Of a stretch of DNA of 64,000 nucleotides, positions 21,071-33,860 are shown piece after piece. The stretch lies in the NCBI GenBank assembly GCA_026826555.1, contig JAKSZT010054011.1:597337-661336 (forward strand), read 5' to 3'. Numbering within the stretch: position 1 is the first letter of the stretch; each line of letters begins with the position of its first letter. The DNA comes from Tolypeutes matacus. Its lineage: Eukaryota > Chordata > Mammalia > Cingulata > Chlamyphoridae. A program made the position numbers and the translations under genes. The notes below the pieces were generated by a model that saw only the letters and a program-made list of their open reading frames with translations, made no database searches and was not told the DNA's origin.

Positions 21071-22649
21071 TCAGGCTGTAGCACTCACTTTAGTATCTCT
21101 TATAATTCTGGTCTTTTGGTCACATATACTCTGTTTTTGTTTGTCTGTGAAGACTTTAAACTCACCTTCATTTTTGAAGGACTGTTTTGCCAGATTTAGA
21201 ATTTTTGGTTGACAGTTTTTCTTTTTAAGAAGTCGGCATTTAATCTCTTTGAGGTTCCCTTGCATTTAATGCTTTTCTTTTCTCTTGCTCCTTTCAGAAT
21301 CCTCTCCTTATCTCTGATACTTGTCGTTCTGAATGGTAAGTTTCTCAGAATAGGTCTGTTTGGATTTATTCTGTTTGGGGTCTGTGGAAGTTTGAGATTA
21401 TTTATGAATCCCCAAAAGAGAGATTATGTTTGTAAACTGGTCTGTTTCTCTGGGTGTGAGTGCCTTTATTGTATTAGATTCACTCGAAATGTCTTTGATT
21501 AAATTACCTGTTAAGATTCGGGTTTTGATTTGACCATTTGACCACGTCAGTAAGGCATGTCTCAGCGTTGAGTCCCCACCCCTTTGGTGGGCTGATATAT
21601 ATGGAAACTCACTCTAGAAGACACATAGAAGAGAGAGAACTTGGTCATTTCGGTCCTGCCATGTGACAGAAAGGAGAAGACTCAAACAGCTAAAGTCCTT
21701 GGAAGAGAGGTGAGCCATTTACTTGACAGTTTGCAGCTGAGCAGCTGAGCAGCCAAGAAAGCCTAGAAAGAAATGAGCTCAATGCCAGATTGATCTAGGA
21801 AGCCCTGAGAGATGAGCCCTATGCCAGTCTACAGCTGAGATCAGAAGAAGCTGGGCCCATGGAAGAAGGGAGGAGAGACCAGGCAGAGATCGCCTGCCAT
21901 CTTGCTTCAACACATGCCAACTGACTTGGTGAGAAAGCAACCCTGAGTTGCATTTTTTAGGGTGTTTTAACTGTAAGCTTTTACCTCAAATAAATACCCT
22001 TAAAAAAACCAACAAATTCCTGGTACTTTGCATCAGCACCCCTTTGCCTGACTAGTAGAGGGTTCGTTGTCCTACTTGGATATTGATATTTATGTCTTTC
22101 CTAAGGGTTGGGTAGTTTTCAGTGATTATTTCCTCAAATATTCTTTCTGCCCCTTTTCCATTCTTTTCTCCTTCTGGGACAGGAATTACATGTGTGTTTG
22201 TGCATTTCATGTTGTCATTCAATTCCCTGAAACCCTGTTCCATTTTTTCCCTTTCTTTTCTCCTTTTGTTCTCCTGCCTTTTCCAGTTCAGATATTCTGT
22301 CCTCAAAATCATTAATCCTATTTTTGAGCAATACAAATCTGCTCTTATGTGCCTCTAATGTATTTTCAATTTCACCCATCATGTCTTTACTTTGCACAAG
22401 CTCTGCTTCTTTTATTTGTAAGCTTTCCATTTGTTCTTTATGCTTACCCTGTATTTTCTTACTATCCTTTATCTCTTTAGTCATATTTTCCTTCAATTCT
22501 TTGAATTGTTTTAGGATATTTGTTTGATTATCAATGATTACTTGTCTTAAATCCTGTATCTCATTAGGATATTTGGTTTGTTCCTTTGGGTGGGCCATCT
22601 CTTCCTGTTTCCTAGTATGGCTTGTAATTTTTTGATGATATCTAGGCAT
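21071..22649 (-). pseudogene. L1 copy 3 ORF1, split by an LTR
   Basis: Begins MPRYHQKITSHTRKQEEM at 22649 on the minus strand. A long charged, lysine/glutamate-rich stretch (to about 22215) is consistent with the coiled coil. The RRM-like part (KCTNTHVIPVPEGEKNGKG) lies near 22230-22160. The LTR at 21383-22059 then interrupts, and the C-terminal part (CQPKILNLAKQSF, GEFKVFTDKQK) follows at 21265-21071. The first 144 codons are open. Confidence 0.88.
21383..22059 (+). mobile_element. Solo LTR, family 1 (ERVL/MaLR-type), in L1 copy 3 ORF1
   Basis: Starts tgtggaagtttgagatta and ends near gcctgactagtaga. An aataaa-type signal (caaataaataccc) lies near 21990, before the 3' end, as in an LTR R/U5 region. 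Flanking 5-mers gggtc (21378-21382) and gggtt (22060-22064) match at four of five positions, fitting the 5-bp duplication of ERVL-type elements. Length about 677 bp. Same family as 18771-19388 and 53819-54471. Confidence 0.88.
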
Positions 22650-23345
22650 CTGAATATGCTGGTGAATTTACACTGATGATCAATTTCTCTCTCTTGCCTC
22701 ATGCTTCTTTAAACAGCTCTTCTTAGATTTTTGGTTCAACTTATTCTTAGTCTTTAAATTTGTCCAGCTTAAGTTATCAAAAGTGGGCCAGGAACTCACT
22801 AATGGGGCACAGATTTTCTCCCAGAGTTGGGAGTAAAGAGAGACCTAAAAGCAGTTTTTCTCCTTGCAATTTCCTGGCAGCCAGAAGATGGCACTCATGG
22901 TGAACCTTTCCATAGAGGTATTTCTTTCAACCTCTGCTTTCGACGTTTCTGGTCTGGCTAGTACTGAGATTCAAAGTGGGCTCTGCTGGCCTAATTCACT
23001 GAAGAGAAGCCCTCTGACTCACTCTCCCTCTTCCCTTGTAACAGCTGACAGGTGTCCGTTCCCCTCTCAGTCAGCTGCAGTGAGCGAGGGGTTTTATCCA
23101 GGATTAATGTCTTGAGGGTGGGGAAGTGAAGCCCTTTCCTGCTGCCACAGGGGTTTAGTAAGTCATGCCTGTTTTTTTGGGTTCTTCATCTCTCTGTCCC
23201 TTGCCCAGCTAGGAGTTACACAGCACTGTCCTGGCCTACTGACCCCCAAAGCAGATCCCTCACACAGCTTTTGGCCATTTCTCCATTGTTTTTGTGAAAG
23301 AGTTGAGCCCTGCCTGACTACTCTGACTCCTCTCTATTTGTTTCT
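22650..23345 (-). other. L1 copy 3 5' UTR
   Basis: Non-coding sequence upstream of ORF1 in L1 sense. It lacks the tandem units of copy 2 and the C/T-rich leader of copy 1. The outer boundary near 23345 is approximate, set where older L1 sequence in the opposite orientation begins. Confidence 0.55.
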
Positions 23346-24146
23346 TATGTTTCTTTATCCTACTTCTCTTTTATTACTTTCCTTTGAGTTACTTAAACAT
23401 AGAAGTGGAAGTTCTACCTATTGCATAAAGCAAGAAAAGGAAACAAAAGGCCTATAGATTGGAAAGGAAGAAATAAAACTGTCTTTGTTTATAGAGGATG
23501 AGATTGGCTAAAATATAAAAAAGTGTAACACCAAATGCTGGTGAATTTGTGGAGAAACTGCATCAATCTTATGTTGCTGGGAATGTAAAATGGTACAGTC
23601 ATTCCTAGAAAATAGTTTGGCAATTACTTAGAAACTAAAAATTGGCTTAGCATACATTTTAGCAATTGCAGTCTTAAGCATTTATCATAGAGAATGTAAA
23701 AGTTATGTTTACACAAGAAATTGTGCACAAATGTTCATAGCAGCTTTATTTGTAGTAGCCAAAAACTGGAAGCTACTCAAATGCCCTTCAGTAGGTTAGT
23801 GATTACTCAAACTGTGGTGTGTATATGCCATGGAATACTACTCAGAAATAAAAAGGAATGAACTATTAATATGTATATCAACTCAGTATCTCTTGGGTGA
23901 ACCTCAAGTGAATTATGCTGAGTAATAAAGACAATTCCAAAAGGTTACATGATTACATTTATATAGCATTCTTAAGATAACCAAATTGTAGAGATGAACA
24001 TATTAGTGGTTGCCAGTGGTGAATGACCCCAGGAGGTATGGCTCCAAAAGGATAGTATAAGAGAACTTGTGATAGGAGTACAGTTCTGTATCTTGAGTGT
24101 AGTGGTAGTTCCATGAAGCTATATATGTGATAAAATTTCATAGAGC

Positions 24147-24161
24147 TACACACACACACAG
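24147..24161. repeat. (AC)n short tract
   Basis: Seven or so CA units inside the old L1 3' UTR. Confidence 0.8.
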
Positions 24162-24215
24162 ATGAATGCATGTATGTGGATAAGTTCTATGAATTGCACC
24201 AATGTCAATTACATG

Positions 24216-26072
24216 TTTTTTTAACAAATCAATTTTATTGACACATATCAATAAAGCATAAATCTATCCAAAGTGTACAATCAATGGCATGTGTATAATC
24301 ACATAGTTGTGCATTCATCACTTCAATCATTATTAGAGCTTTTTCATTATTCCAGTAATAATAACAAAAAACTAAAACAGACCAACAAACAAACCCCAAA
24401 AAAGCCCTCTCCTTTTAATTTCTCTATGCGTCCCCTGCTGTCCATAGATGCTATTCTGTTTCCAGCTCTCTAATTTATTTTTATTTATATTTTGTAAAAA
24501 CAGTCTTATATATGCAGTATCACCCATATTCATATTTCACATAAAATTTCCCTATGTTATACAATCCCATGTTATGGTTTTAGCTTTCCTTCTAGTAATA
24601 TACATGTCCTTAGACCTACCCTTTCAACCTTTTTTTAAAAATGTGTTTTTTATTTTTTCTAAAAGATACTTAGATTACATAATATGTTACATAAAAAAAT
24701 ATAAAGGATTCCCATATGCCCCACTCCCCACACCTCCCACTTTCCCCCTCATTAACATCTTCTTTCATTAGTGTGGCACATTCATTCCAATTGATGAATG
24801 CATTTTGGAGCACTGCCACTATGGATGGATTATAGTTTACATTGTAGTTTACACTCTCTCCTACTCAATTCTGTAGGTTATGGCAGGATATACAATGGCC
24901 TGTATCTGTCATTGCAATGCATTCAGGACAATTCCAAGTCCTGAAAATGCCCCCATATTACACCTCTTTTTCCCTCTCCCTGCATTCAGCACCTCTATTG
25001 GCCACTGTCTCCACATCAATGTTATAATTTATTCCATTGCTAGAATCACAATAAGTCTATAGTAGAATACCAGTAAGCCCACTCTAGTCCATATTTTATT
25101 CCCCAAACCTGAGGATTCTGGGATTGTCCTGCCCACTCCACCTCTAATTGAGAGGGGGCTTCGATCCCATATGGCTGATGGATGGGACTCTCTTTCTTGC
25201 AGTTGTAGACTTTCTTGGTTCCTTGGTATGGTGGTTGTCCATCCTCACCTCCTTGTTAGTTTTCCTGGGTGAATCCAATGAACTGGAAAGTAGGTGTTCA
25301 TTGAACAACTCCACTGAGACTCAGGGCCCAGCTGGCACAGGACAGCCCAAAGATTTATGTCTCTTGGATGTACACCTACCAACTTGAGCACCAACTATAG
25401 GTTCAAATAGAAGGGACAGAAGAGGCATATGTAGAGAAGTCACAACTGAGTCCAACTCTGTCATGCTTGGGAGCACAAACTCCAAAGTAGGGCCCACTGG
25501 CAAGGCACCAAACTCCAGAGCTATCTGCCATGATCATAGCACCTGGGTATCTTCAGAGCCCTCAGGAGCCCCACTATTTGGGGTAGTATATACTTTGGTG
25601 GTCTATGCAATCCTGCTGAGATGTGCATAAGTGTTACCTCTGGGATGACCTTCTGACTCACTTTGAAGTCTCTTAGCCATATAAACTCATTTGTCTTTAC
25701 TTTTCCCTCCTTTTACTCAAGGTCTTTTCCAGTTGTATTGCTAGTTGGTGCTTGGTAGTAATCCGTCAGTGCCAGGGAGGCTCATCCCTGGGAGTCATGT
25801 CCCACACTGGAGGGAAGGTAATGCATTTATATGCTGAGTTTGGCTTAGAGAGAGGCCACATTTGAGCAACATGGAGGCTTTCAGGAGGTTACTCTTAGGC
25901 ACCCTACAACACTAGGCTAAGTTGCAATTTCAAGAGCAAAGGCTCATAAGCATAGTCATCAATATCAAGGGCCCATCAATGGACCATGCTTCTTCACTAC
26001 TCATTGTCCCTGTGCTAGGAAGATTGCTGCTGTTCCATTAGCAAATGTGGCAGAGCTCCCTAGGATGGGAAT
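24216..26072 (-). mobile_element. Composite L1 3' end (block B then tail A), 5' truncated
   Basis: On the minus strand: block B (26072-24631), an A-rich junction near 24631-24670, then tail A (24630-24216) ending in poly(A). The flanks tcaattacatg (24205-24215) and tcaatactttttt (26073-26085) look like a degraded target-site duplication, and the old L1 continues on both sides. This suggests B plus A entered as one insertion. Confidence 0.7.
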
Positions 26073-26456
26073 TCAATACTTTTTTGGTTATTGTTGCATC
26101 ATATGGAGGAGGCTGGATGAAGGGTGCATTGAAACTTCCTTAACATTTGTTTGCAACTTCTGTGAATCTATAGTTATTTAAAAATAAATGTAAAAAAATT
26201 ATTTAGGCATGAATATCTAAATATTCATGTGTGTTTGTGTGAAAACCCCTTAGTTTGTTTTATTCTTCTCAGTTTCTTATCCTCACCAATCAATTAAGAA
26301 TGGAGATGTGTTTTGAGAAAGCTAAAATGAGGGGAAATGATCCCTTTAATACTGGTCTAGCATCCATTTTTAAGGCTAAGGTAAGTAGAGAGAGGTTAAC
26401 TTAATAAGTGTAGGCAGTGGAGTTGAGGCAGTGTGTTGAAAGACTATAGTTTAGTG

Positions 26457-26560
26457 TGGTGCTTCCCAAACTTTGGGGTGCATTAATGGGGAGCTAAATG
26501 GGCCTCACCCTGAGAGATTCTAATTCTAGTCTCTGTGGGATGTGTATTAGGAAACATTTT
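26457..26560 (+). mobile_element. MER5A-like hAT remnant
   Basis: Begins gtgcttcccaaacttt, matching the terminal sequence of MER5-type hAT MITEs, followed by a degraded body. The far terminus is not clear. Confidence 0.45.
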
Positions 26561-26574
26561 TTAAAAGAAAGCCT

Positions 26575-28220
26575 CACCAGATATTAAATTCTTGGTTGGT
26601 AGTTGTTTTCTTTTAGACCTTTAAGTATTTCAACCCACTGCCTTATTAACTCCATGGGTTTCTGATGAGGAACTGGTAATCAATCTAGTTGGAACTCTCT
26701 TGTATGTAACACATTGCCTTCTCTTGCAGCTTTCAAAAGTCTCTCCTTATTCTTGCATTTGACAGTGTGATCAGTATATGACAGAATGTATTTTTCTTCA
26801 TGTTTATCCTGTTTGGTATTTTCTGGGCTTCTTGGATATGCCTTTTGCAAAGTTTGGGAAATTTCTGTCTTTGAATATTCCTTCTGCCCCTTTCTCTCTT
26901 TCTTTTCCTTCTGAGACTCCCATAATATGTATATTGGTACATTTGATAGTGTATCAGAGGCCTCTTAGGCTGTTTTTGCTTTTATAATTCTTTGTTAAAT
27001 CTGTTCCTCCAGCTGTCTTGTCTTTGAGTTCACTGATTCTTTCTTCTGCCAGCTCCAATCTGCTGTTGAAACTCTCCTGGGAATTTTTCATTTCAGTTAT
27101 TGTGGTCTTAAACACCAGTAGTTCTACTGGGTTCCTTTAAACATTTTTTTCTATCTTTATTGAGATTCTCTGGTTGTTCATTCATTGTTTTCCTGATATC
27201 TTTTAGTTCATTTTCTATAGTTTCCTTCATCTCCTTGAGCATTTTTATTATTATTTTTTCTTTAAGTCTTTGTCAGCCCCTCTATCAGGAAGGTCTGCTT
27301 AAGGTGAATGCAAAATGCAGGTCCTTCCTATCTTATATGTGTCTATGTCCTTGTCCTGGGCTTGTGCTTGCTAGTTGCTTAGGTGTTCCATTGTTTACAG
27401 GAGTTTGAATGCCCCCTCTACTTCTAGGAAATAGAACTTCTTCCTCTCCACTGCAGGATTTAAAGCAGGTAAGTCTTTGCCCCAGGCTTAGTCTGGCTTA
27501 TTTTTTTTTTCTTTCTTACACTGCTTTCCTTATCTCAAGCTGCTTTTGCTTGGAGAGAAATTCTGGGAGAGAGGACAAGCTAGATAGGCATTTCTCAAGT
27601 CAGTCTTTCCTACCTGGAAGAAGGCCAGGGACCCATAAAGGGTGCACAGACTACCTCCAAGCTACCCTGAAGAGCTAATGAGGGAGGGGTCAGGAGAGTC
27701 TTCCATGCTTCCCAAAGCTGTGCTTTCTTGCCTTGGCACCTGCTCAGAAAATTCAGCCTTTTTAGATCCTGTGCAACTCCGAGGAAGTATACTGTCTATA
27801 ACTTTCCTCTATTGCTATTGTCTGTGGTGGGTTGGGACAACTGCCACCCTCAGAACTGGTTCCCAGAGATTCGAAGTCAATAATCAAAAACTGTGATCAG
27901 CAATAGGTCTGTGCCCACACTGGATTCTGAGCAAGTGGATTTTTATGTCCCCTTTTAGCCACAATAATACATGCCAGGGACTGGGCCCCACTGCTGCCTG
28001 CCATGAAAGTGGAGGATTGGCACTGGAGATCACATGGAGAGAGCAATTTGCCGATCTTTATCATAATTTACCAGCCTCTTCCTCCTGCTCTTCCCTGGAT
28101 GCTATAAAGTGTTCCACAGGACTCTGGAGTTTTGAAATAGTTGATTCAGACAATTCTTGCCTGTTTAATAGTTGTTCTGGTGAAGGGACTGATTCCTGAA
28201 GCTTCCTACTTTGCTATCTT
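26575..28220 (-). mobile_element. Old L1 fragment (ORF1 and 5' UTR)
   Basis: Minus-strand similarity to L1 ORF1 runs from about 27110 down to 26580, including HEKYILSYTDHTVKCKNKE-like decayed sequence and a basic C-terminal region. 5' UTR-like sequence continues to about 28220. Similar to the ORF1 region of the old L1 at 57420-57830, so the same old family. All frames are broken. Confidence 0.7.
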
Positions 28221-28724
28221 CCCACAATCCTCTGAAAAGCAGTTTTTAAAGAAAAATGGAAAAACCTTAAAGGTGAGAGTACAAAAAGGTGAACTTTTGT
28301 TCTAAAAACATAAGGTCAAATTCACTTGTATAAAACCAAAGTAACAAACTGAAAGGTTGTGCTGCAAAACCTAAATGTTTCTTGGGGATATGCAACATCT
28401 AAACCACAAAACAAAAAATGAAGCTAAAACAGAAGGTAAGTCAGGAAAGAGGTATGAGTCTCTATCAAAGTACTCTGTATGAATCTAGCTTTGTATTATG
28501 ATAATTTTCTTTCTAGGTGATTATATTAGGACAGAAAACTAGGGGACAGAGGTTCCACTATGTCAGCCATACCCTCTCGGGCTGTCCTTTATGTTTCTCA
28601 TGACCAGCAGCCTTTTTAGCCTTTACCTATATTGATAGCAGAGGAACCTCATGCTACTGCCTGGGAAGCCCTGAGTACTAGGAGCCATGGCCAGACTGAT
28701 CTCTGCTGAGTTTCTTCTGCTGAG
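28221..28724. other. No gene recognised
   Basis: Mixed sequence without open frames, repeats or splice-like exons that I can support. Confidence 0.4.
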
Positions 28725-28905
28725 TGTGGTAAGGCCAGTGGTTAAGAACATGGTCTCAGGAGCTGGACAGGCCAAGTTTTGAGCCAATCTCCACCATTAA
28801 CTATCTGTGTGATATTGAGCAACTGACCTTCCCTAAGTCTTAGTATCCTACTTTGTAAATCAGAGATAATAGAGTTTACCTGTACTCATTAGGAATATCT
28901 AAGTT
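28725..28905 (+). mobile_element. MIR SINE
   Basis: Typical MIR core: ccagtggttaagaaca near the tRNA-like head, then ctatctgtgtgatattgagc and cttagtatcctactttgtaa. Degraded but in order. Present in all mammals. Confidence 0.85.
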
Positions 28906-31084
28906 GCAAGCTATAGAATGCAATCCAAATGGGGTAATGCCAGTGCTTCTCAAACTTTAATCTTGCTGAAATGTAGATTCTGATTTGTAGATCTGAAGCA
29001 GGCTTAAGCATAAATAAAGATGAGAGGGGTGGCCTTTTTATTTTTTTTTGACTATGTACTTAGAAAGAATAGTAATAGGGCTTGCTTCAGGCACAGCTGG
29101 ATCAAGTGTTTAGACAGCATTTTCAAGCATTTGCCTTTCTTGATTTGGGGGCTCTGCCTTCTTTTTTTATTGGCTTTTTAGGCTTCCAGGAGTCCTATAA
29201 TTACAACTTAGCTTGAAAAGCACAGAGAAAATAGAGCATCTTTCCCAATAGTTCCATAAACTGTCCTTTCATTGGTTTGGATTTGTTTGCTCTGGTTTGG
29301 ATCATGGTTCGCTCCTGAATCAATCACAATGACCAGGTGAATGCAGTACTTTCATGGGCCAGGATGATCCAGGAGGTGGTTCCATTTGATTTGTGTGAAA
29401 TGAGTAGGAGGAAGGGGGACAGTTTCACCAAAGAAAATCATAATGCTTTTACCCAAAGAGATGCAGGAAGGCCAAAATAGTAACATAGACCTCATTAGCT
29501 TAATGGGCTGGGGTAATACTCAAAATATTTAGCAACTGGCAGGCAGACACACCAATCAATCAAAACAAATGTCATCCACAAACAGTCATATGGAAATAGT
29601 GGGGTGTACTGTTTGACTATCAACACTGCTTACATGGTGGTTGTGAGAATTCATAAGGAAATTTATGTAAAACCCTTAGGGGAGGGTATCATCAGCAAAT
29701 TTATACAATCCATTCTTGCTACCCTGTCTGGTAGGTGTGGCTTCCAGGACAATGCTCTAAAATGCCTGGAGGATACAGCTACAGCACCTCAAACCAAAGC
29801 TCTGTGATATTAGACCCCAAACTCTCTTGTCTTGAGGCATTTAGTCATCACTGACCACCTCGAGCTATACTTTGGAAAACACATTGGATCTTTGAAACCA
29901 CAGCTTTGGATCTCATCCATATGGAGAGATATTTTGCTTGTTAAGTAGTTCCCATTAATGAAGTGATTCCTGGGAGGTCTCCACAGCTATCTTATTATTT
30001 TTTTTCTAATTGAAAGTTTTAATTAAGTTTAAATTAGACAATGTGACCATAAAATGGGAGAAATAAAATAGGACAAATAAAAGAAAACCTACAGAGGAAA
30101 TTAAACTAGTAAATGCACATTGGGCAGGATCATGTGGGTGAGCTGGGATTAAATGGCTCATCTTTGAGAGGGACCTTGGCTCCTTGCTGTAAGTAAATGA
30201 CCTTCTCTGGTGCACTAAATGGTATCCTAATGGCCTAAAAGGCTTAATGCACCTCCCCAAATTATTTCTCACAGATTAGTAGGTCCACTGAGGATAATGG
30301 ACTTCCTTATATACACAGAGTAAATGACTAGAGATGAGAATGTGGGAAGAGTTATTAAACTTCAAACCAACATAAAGATTTATGTCGTGAGCTTTTCCTT
30401 TTTCACAATGTGTTTTCTGACAGACTTGCTTTTAAAGACTATGAAACATTCCCAGATTATTTTTCCAAGGCCTTCCCAGAAATATAAATGATCAGATAAT
30501 AACCTAAGTCACCTGGGCATGTTGAAAAGGTGTTTGCTCAGATTCAATTTCAGGCAATTTAGCTAAGGGAAGCTCATTATAGGCACCAGTGATTAGATTC
30601 TTGTGATTTTTCATTATGACTCATGGTACCATGTATCAGTCACTGTGAGTCACAATGAAGAGCAAAAGCAAACATGTTCACATTCATCAAGTGAGTGTAT
30701 TTATTTTCTGGATTTTGAGAAGAGTTCCTGGGTGCTAAGTCAACCATGTTGAGTGCCGATTCAGACAGAGTGGCTGGTCCACTTGGCAAGGCCAGTTTCA
30801 TGCTCTTTTTTGCCAATCTTCCAGAAGAGTGTTTGGAAGTCATTGACAGCATTTATTTCCCTTGATGGATTCATTCAGCTCTGGCAAGAGAAAATGTTTC
30901 TTTGTTGCCTGTGGTTGTAGTGCAGAACCCTGAGGTTGTACAGATAGTTCCAAAATGGTCCTTGGATGTGTCTGACCTAACTGGTTTGGTTTTAGAGACT
31001 AAAATAAAGATAACATGTTTTATTTACCCTTGGAGGTAGCTGAAATGGGTTAAAAAAAATTCATTATTCCACTGAAAATGCATT
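28906..31084. other. Mostly unique DNA; no gene recognised
   Basis: Apart from a MER5A-like remnant at 28941-29015 and a possible weak old repeat near 30500-30600, I see no coding or repeat structure. Short open frames (for example 29604-29807 plus, 30852-30640 minus) have no recognisable domain and no convincing splice sites. Confidence 0.4.
28941..29015 (+). mobile_element. MER5A-like hAT MITE fragment
   Basis: cagtgcttctcaaactttaa at about 28940-28959 followed by tgtagattctgattt, matching the left half of MER5A. The right half is missing. Confidence 0.65.
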
Positions 31085-31225
31085 TATTTATTTGACAGAC
31101 ATCTTTTGAGTGCCTATTATGTAGTGGGCATGGTGCTAGGTACAGAGAATAAAGTGGTAGTATAAAATTTGACATAATCTCTTTCTTCATGGATCTTACT
31201 ATTTGATGGGAGGACCAGATTAAAA
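31085..31225 (+). mobile_element. Ancient mammalian repeat fragment
   Basis: Carries the widespread 'gagtgcctattatgtagtgg ... ggtgctaggtacagagaata ... tcatggatcttac' pattern. The same pattern begins at 31930 and 39706. I cannot name the family with confidence. Confidence 0.55.
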
Positions 31226-31929
31226 AATACACAAATATATGGATAGTGGTAATGGTAGCACAACAGTATAAATGTAATTAATACTACCAAACTATATACT
31301 TAGAAATTATTAAAATGGGAAATTTTAGTTTATATATAGTATACCATAATAATTAAAAAAAATACATAAATAAAAATATAATTTCTAAGTGTGAGAAAAA
31401 CTAGGAAAAAATGAATAGGGTAATAGGGGAGAAGATAAGAGATTAATGAGGAGTATGGTGGAGAATCCACATATATTTGGGAAGGAAAAATGACATGTCC
31501 TAAAGGAACATGAATTATTCTGTCTTTAATTCCATGCCAGGTGAATAAAATCCTCAGGCAATCAGAACACTTTGGACATAGAACTTCTCAACATTTGTTG
31601 TGTTATATCAACATTTTGAATTAATTAATAATCATGGGATTTCTCAAAATGGATTAGGAAGGTCAAGTATGTTTTAAATTTTAAATGAATGCTTCTACTT
31701 ACTTAAAAAATAAAACAGCACAATCAAGAATGAAATTTGCTTTTCTGCATCTGTTCTTTTAAAATTTATTTTAAATATCTTTATTCTGAGAGTAGAAGTA
31801 CTTTTTATGTATTTAGGAAGAACTAAATCTGAGTCATTTAAAATAGGTTCAATAGCTTATACCTTTCCACACTTAGTGGTTATGTTCTATCAGCCTGTAA
31901 TTTATAATAATCATCACCATCACCACAAC

Positions 31930-32095
31930 ACCATTTATTTAACAGGAATTGTTTAAGTACTTAGTATGGGCAAGTTCTATGCTAGGCACTAATATACAGT
32001 AGTAAACAAAGTGGTCCCTATCCCTGCCCTCATGGAGCTTGCAATTTAGCTAGGTGGGCACATAGTAAACACATAATTTCATAAATAAATACTTA
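31930..32095 (+). mobile_element. Ancient mammalian repeat fragment (same type as 31085)
   Basis: Pattern 'gtacttagtatgggcaagtt ... gctaggcactaatatacagt ... ccctgccctcatggagcttg' in the expected order. Confidence 0.6.
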
Positions 32096-33479
32096 ATTAC
32101 TGCTCTGTACTCAGTACATCTTGGCAACATAATGATTATATGCAGAGTCCAATAATAGCACTTCTGTAGAAGTACTGGGGTTTACATCAAGGCCAGCAAG
32201 GGTAATGCTATGAATAGGTTCCTAACGTGAAAGCTTGGAGCAGATTATATGTTGTGGACAAAGAAAGATAATGAGCTGCAAAAATGGTGTACTTTTTTTT
32301 TTCTTTTTTAAAGAATAGCCCTTATAACTATTAAAACTAGACTGTGTTTCCATCTCATATTTGAAAATTGCCTTGTCTAACATAAGAATTCATGAGTGAA
32401 GGAGATCCTTTTATGACAGCTGTTATGGTTAAAAGAACAGATGTTATAGCACTTTCTCCCTAATTATTTCAAGCCAATCATTCAATTAACAAGATCCAGC
32501 CTTTGCCATCATCGACAAAATGAAAGGAAAAGATGAGCAATTGCTTAGGTATTTTAGACTGTCGGACAATCTGGATATTTCTGTTTCCCAGAGACATCCC
32601 CAACCTGACAGTCTTCTCCAGAAGCAAAGTTTTTAATTTTATATCTGTCAAATACCTTCTCCAATTCTTCTTTGTGTATACTTTGACTAAGTTCATAATC
32701 ACAAACTGTACTTGGACTTTGTACATAATCACAAGCTATACCAGGTCCATAAAATACCTCCTTGTCTTGCCTTCCTACAGGAACCTCATGGCCAGGATAC
32801 AAAAGTACATTAAGACAGCTCTGTTATTATGCTCAGAGGTCTGATTGAAAATGTCATATTTGCAATTGTTCCAAATCCGGAAGAATTTGGTTAATACCGT
32901 ATAACTCCCTGATGCAAATCTCCAAGCTGGCTGTCTTTCCATCCTTACTTTCTCTCTACTTTACAGATCAATCTTGTACTGGAGTTAAAAAGGAAAAGAA
33001 TGATGGAGGAGACCACATAAGAATGTTCTCAATCTGACACCATATAACAAAAAGAACTAGAAGAGACAGGGCAGAGGAAAGAAGGGAGAAAACCTGAAGA
33101 AAACATGAAAGAATACTCCTCAGTGCTATGGTCTCCTAGTCATTAGGGCTCAATATCTGTGTTGAATCACCTACACCCTGTTTCCTTATAAATTCACTCT
33201 CTCTTTATTACTCCTTTGATACCTGTAAATATCATTCTGATTTATTTTACATGACACTAATTTCCATGTCTTAAAAACTGAATAATTAAATTTAACATAA
33301 ATGATTTAAGATAGATAGGAATGGAGTATGTTACATGTAAAACACGCAGCTTTCTCAGATCTTAGTATGATAGATCTGCATCAGATCTGTTTATTTTAAT
33401 TTAAAAAATTAAATATTTCAGATGGAAATGGGAGCATTCTGTGTACCTCTTCTCTACTTTTCCTTCCTCCTCCTTACAG
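32096..33479. other. No firm gene recognised
   Basis: Unique-looking sequence. It contains the doubtful open frames at 32478-32844 and nothing else I can support. Confidence 0.4.
32478..32844 (-). pseudogene. Possible processed pseudogene or decayed exon, unrecognised
   Basis: On the minus strand two overlapping frames (32802-32554 and 32732-32478) read like protein of normal composition, for example HKEELEKVFDRYKIKNF, with Cys, Tyr and acidic residues but no low-complexity bias. I do not recognise it. A T-run at 32291-32310 on the plus strand would be a poly(A) tail for a minus-strand retrocopy, but no target-site duplication was found. A gttcctgtag|gaagg sequence on the minus strand could instead be a splice acceptor. 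It may also be chance. Confidence 0.2.
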
Positions 33480-33860
33480 GAGTAATTCTTGTCATGGGTT
33501 CAGTGTTTATCACCCACATTATTATACTTGTGCCACAAGTTTATATATCCAGAGACTTATAAATATTACATATTGCTTTGCAGATTTAAAACTTTGTATG
33601 AATGATGTCATACTATATATATCCTTCTGAATTTGCTTTAAATATTTTATTTTTAAAAATTAATCCATGCTGATACATGCAGTTCTAGTACATTTTTATT
33701 TCTGTACAGAATTAAGTGAATATACTTCACTATATTTATCAATTCTCCTCTTGATAGACATTTAGGTTGTTTCAGATTTTTGATATACTGAGCAATGCCT
33801 CAATGACCAACCTTGTACCATTCTCTTTGTATACCATACACAAGTGTTTCTCTTGGATAT
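33480..33860 (-). mobile_element. Old L1 fragment, ORF2 C-terminus
   Basis: On the minus strand about 33850-33700 matches the ORF2 C-terminal stretch around the 'NNLNVYQEENW'-like region that precedes the final Tyr-rich motif. It is heavily decayed. The remainder to 33480 is probably 3' UTR of the same copy. Confidence 0.6.

Larger units (their letters stand above)
18184..23345 (-). mobile_element. LINE-1 copy 3, 3'-truncated, with three later insertions
   Basis: On the minus strand: a 5' UTR (about 23345-22650), ORF1 (22649-21071) and the first part of ORF2 (about 20945-18184), stopping in the RT domain at the edge of L1 copy 2. It is interrupted by a dimeric SINE (18201-18636), an LTR (18771-19388) and another LTR (21383-22059). 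L1 sequence resumes on each side of every insertion, so all three postdate this L1. Confidence 0.88.
23395..26190 (+). mobile_element. Old L1 fragment with internal deletion, split by a composite L1 3' end
   Basis: From 23425 to about 23505 the sequence resembles the RT segment just before and into the catalytic motif. It then jumps to C-terminal ORF2 sequence (about 23510-23960) and 3' UTR (to 24215), so more than 1 kb of ORF2 is missing. The 3' UTR resumes after the insertion at 26073 and runs to an A-rich end near 26190. Older than L1 copies 1-3. Confidence 0.75.

Noticed and set aside
30640..30852. 70-codon minus-strand frame as an exon
   Set aside because: No convincing splice sites and no recognisable domain.
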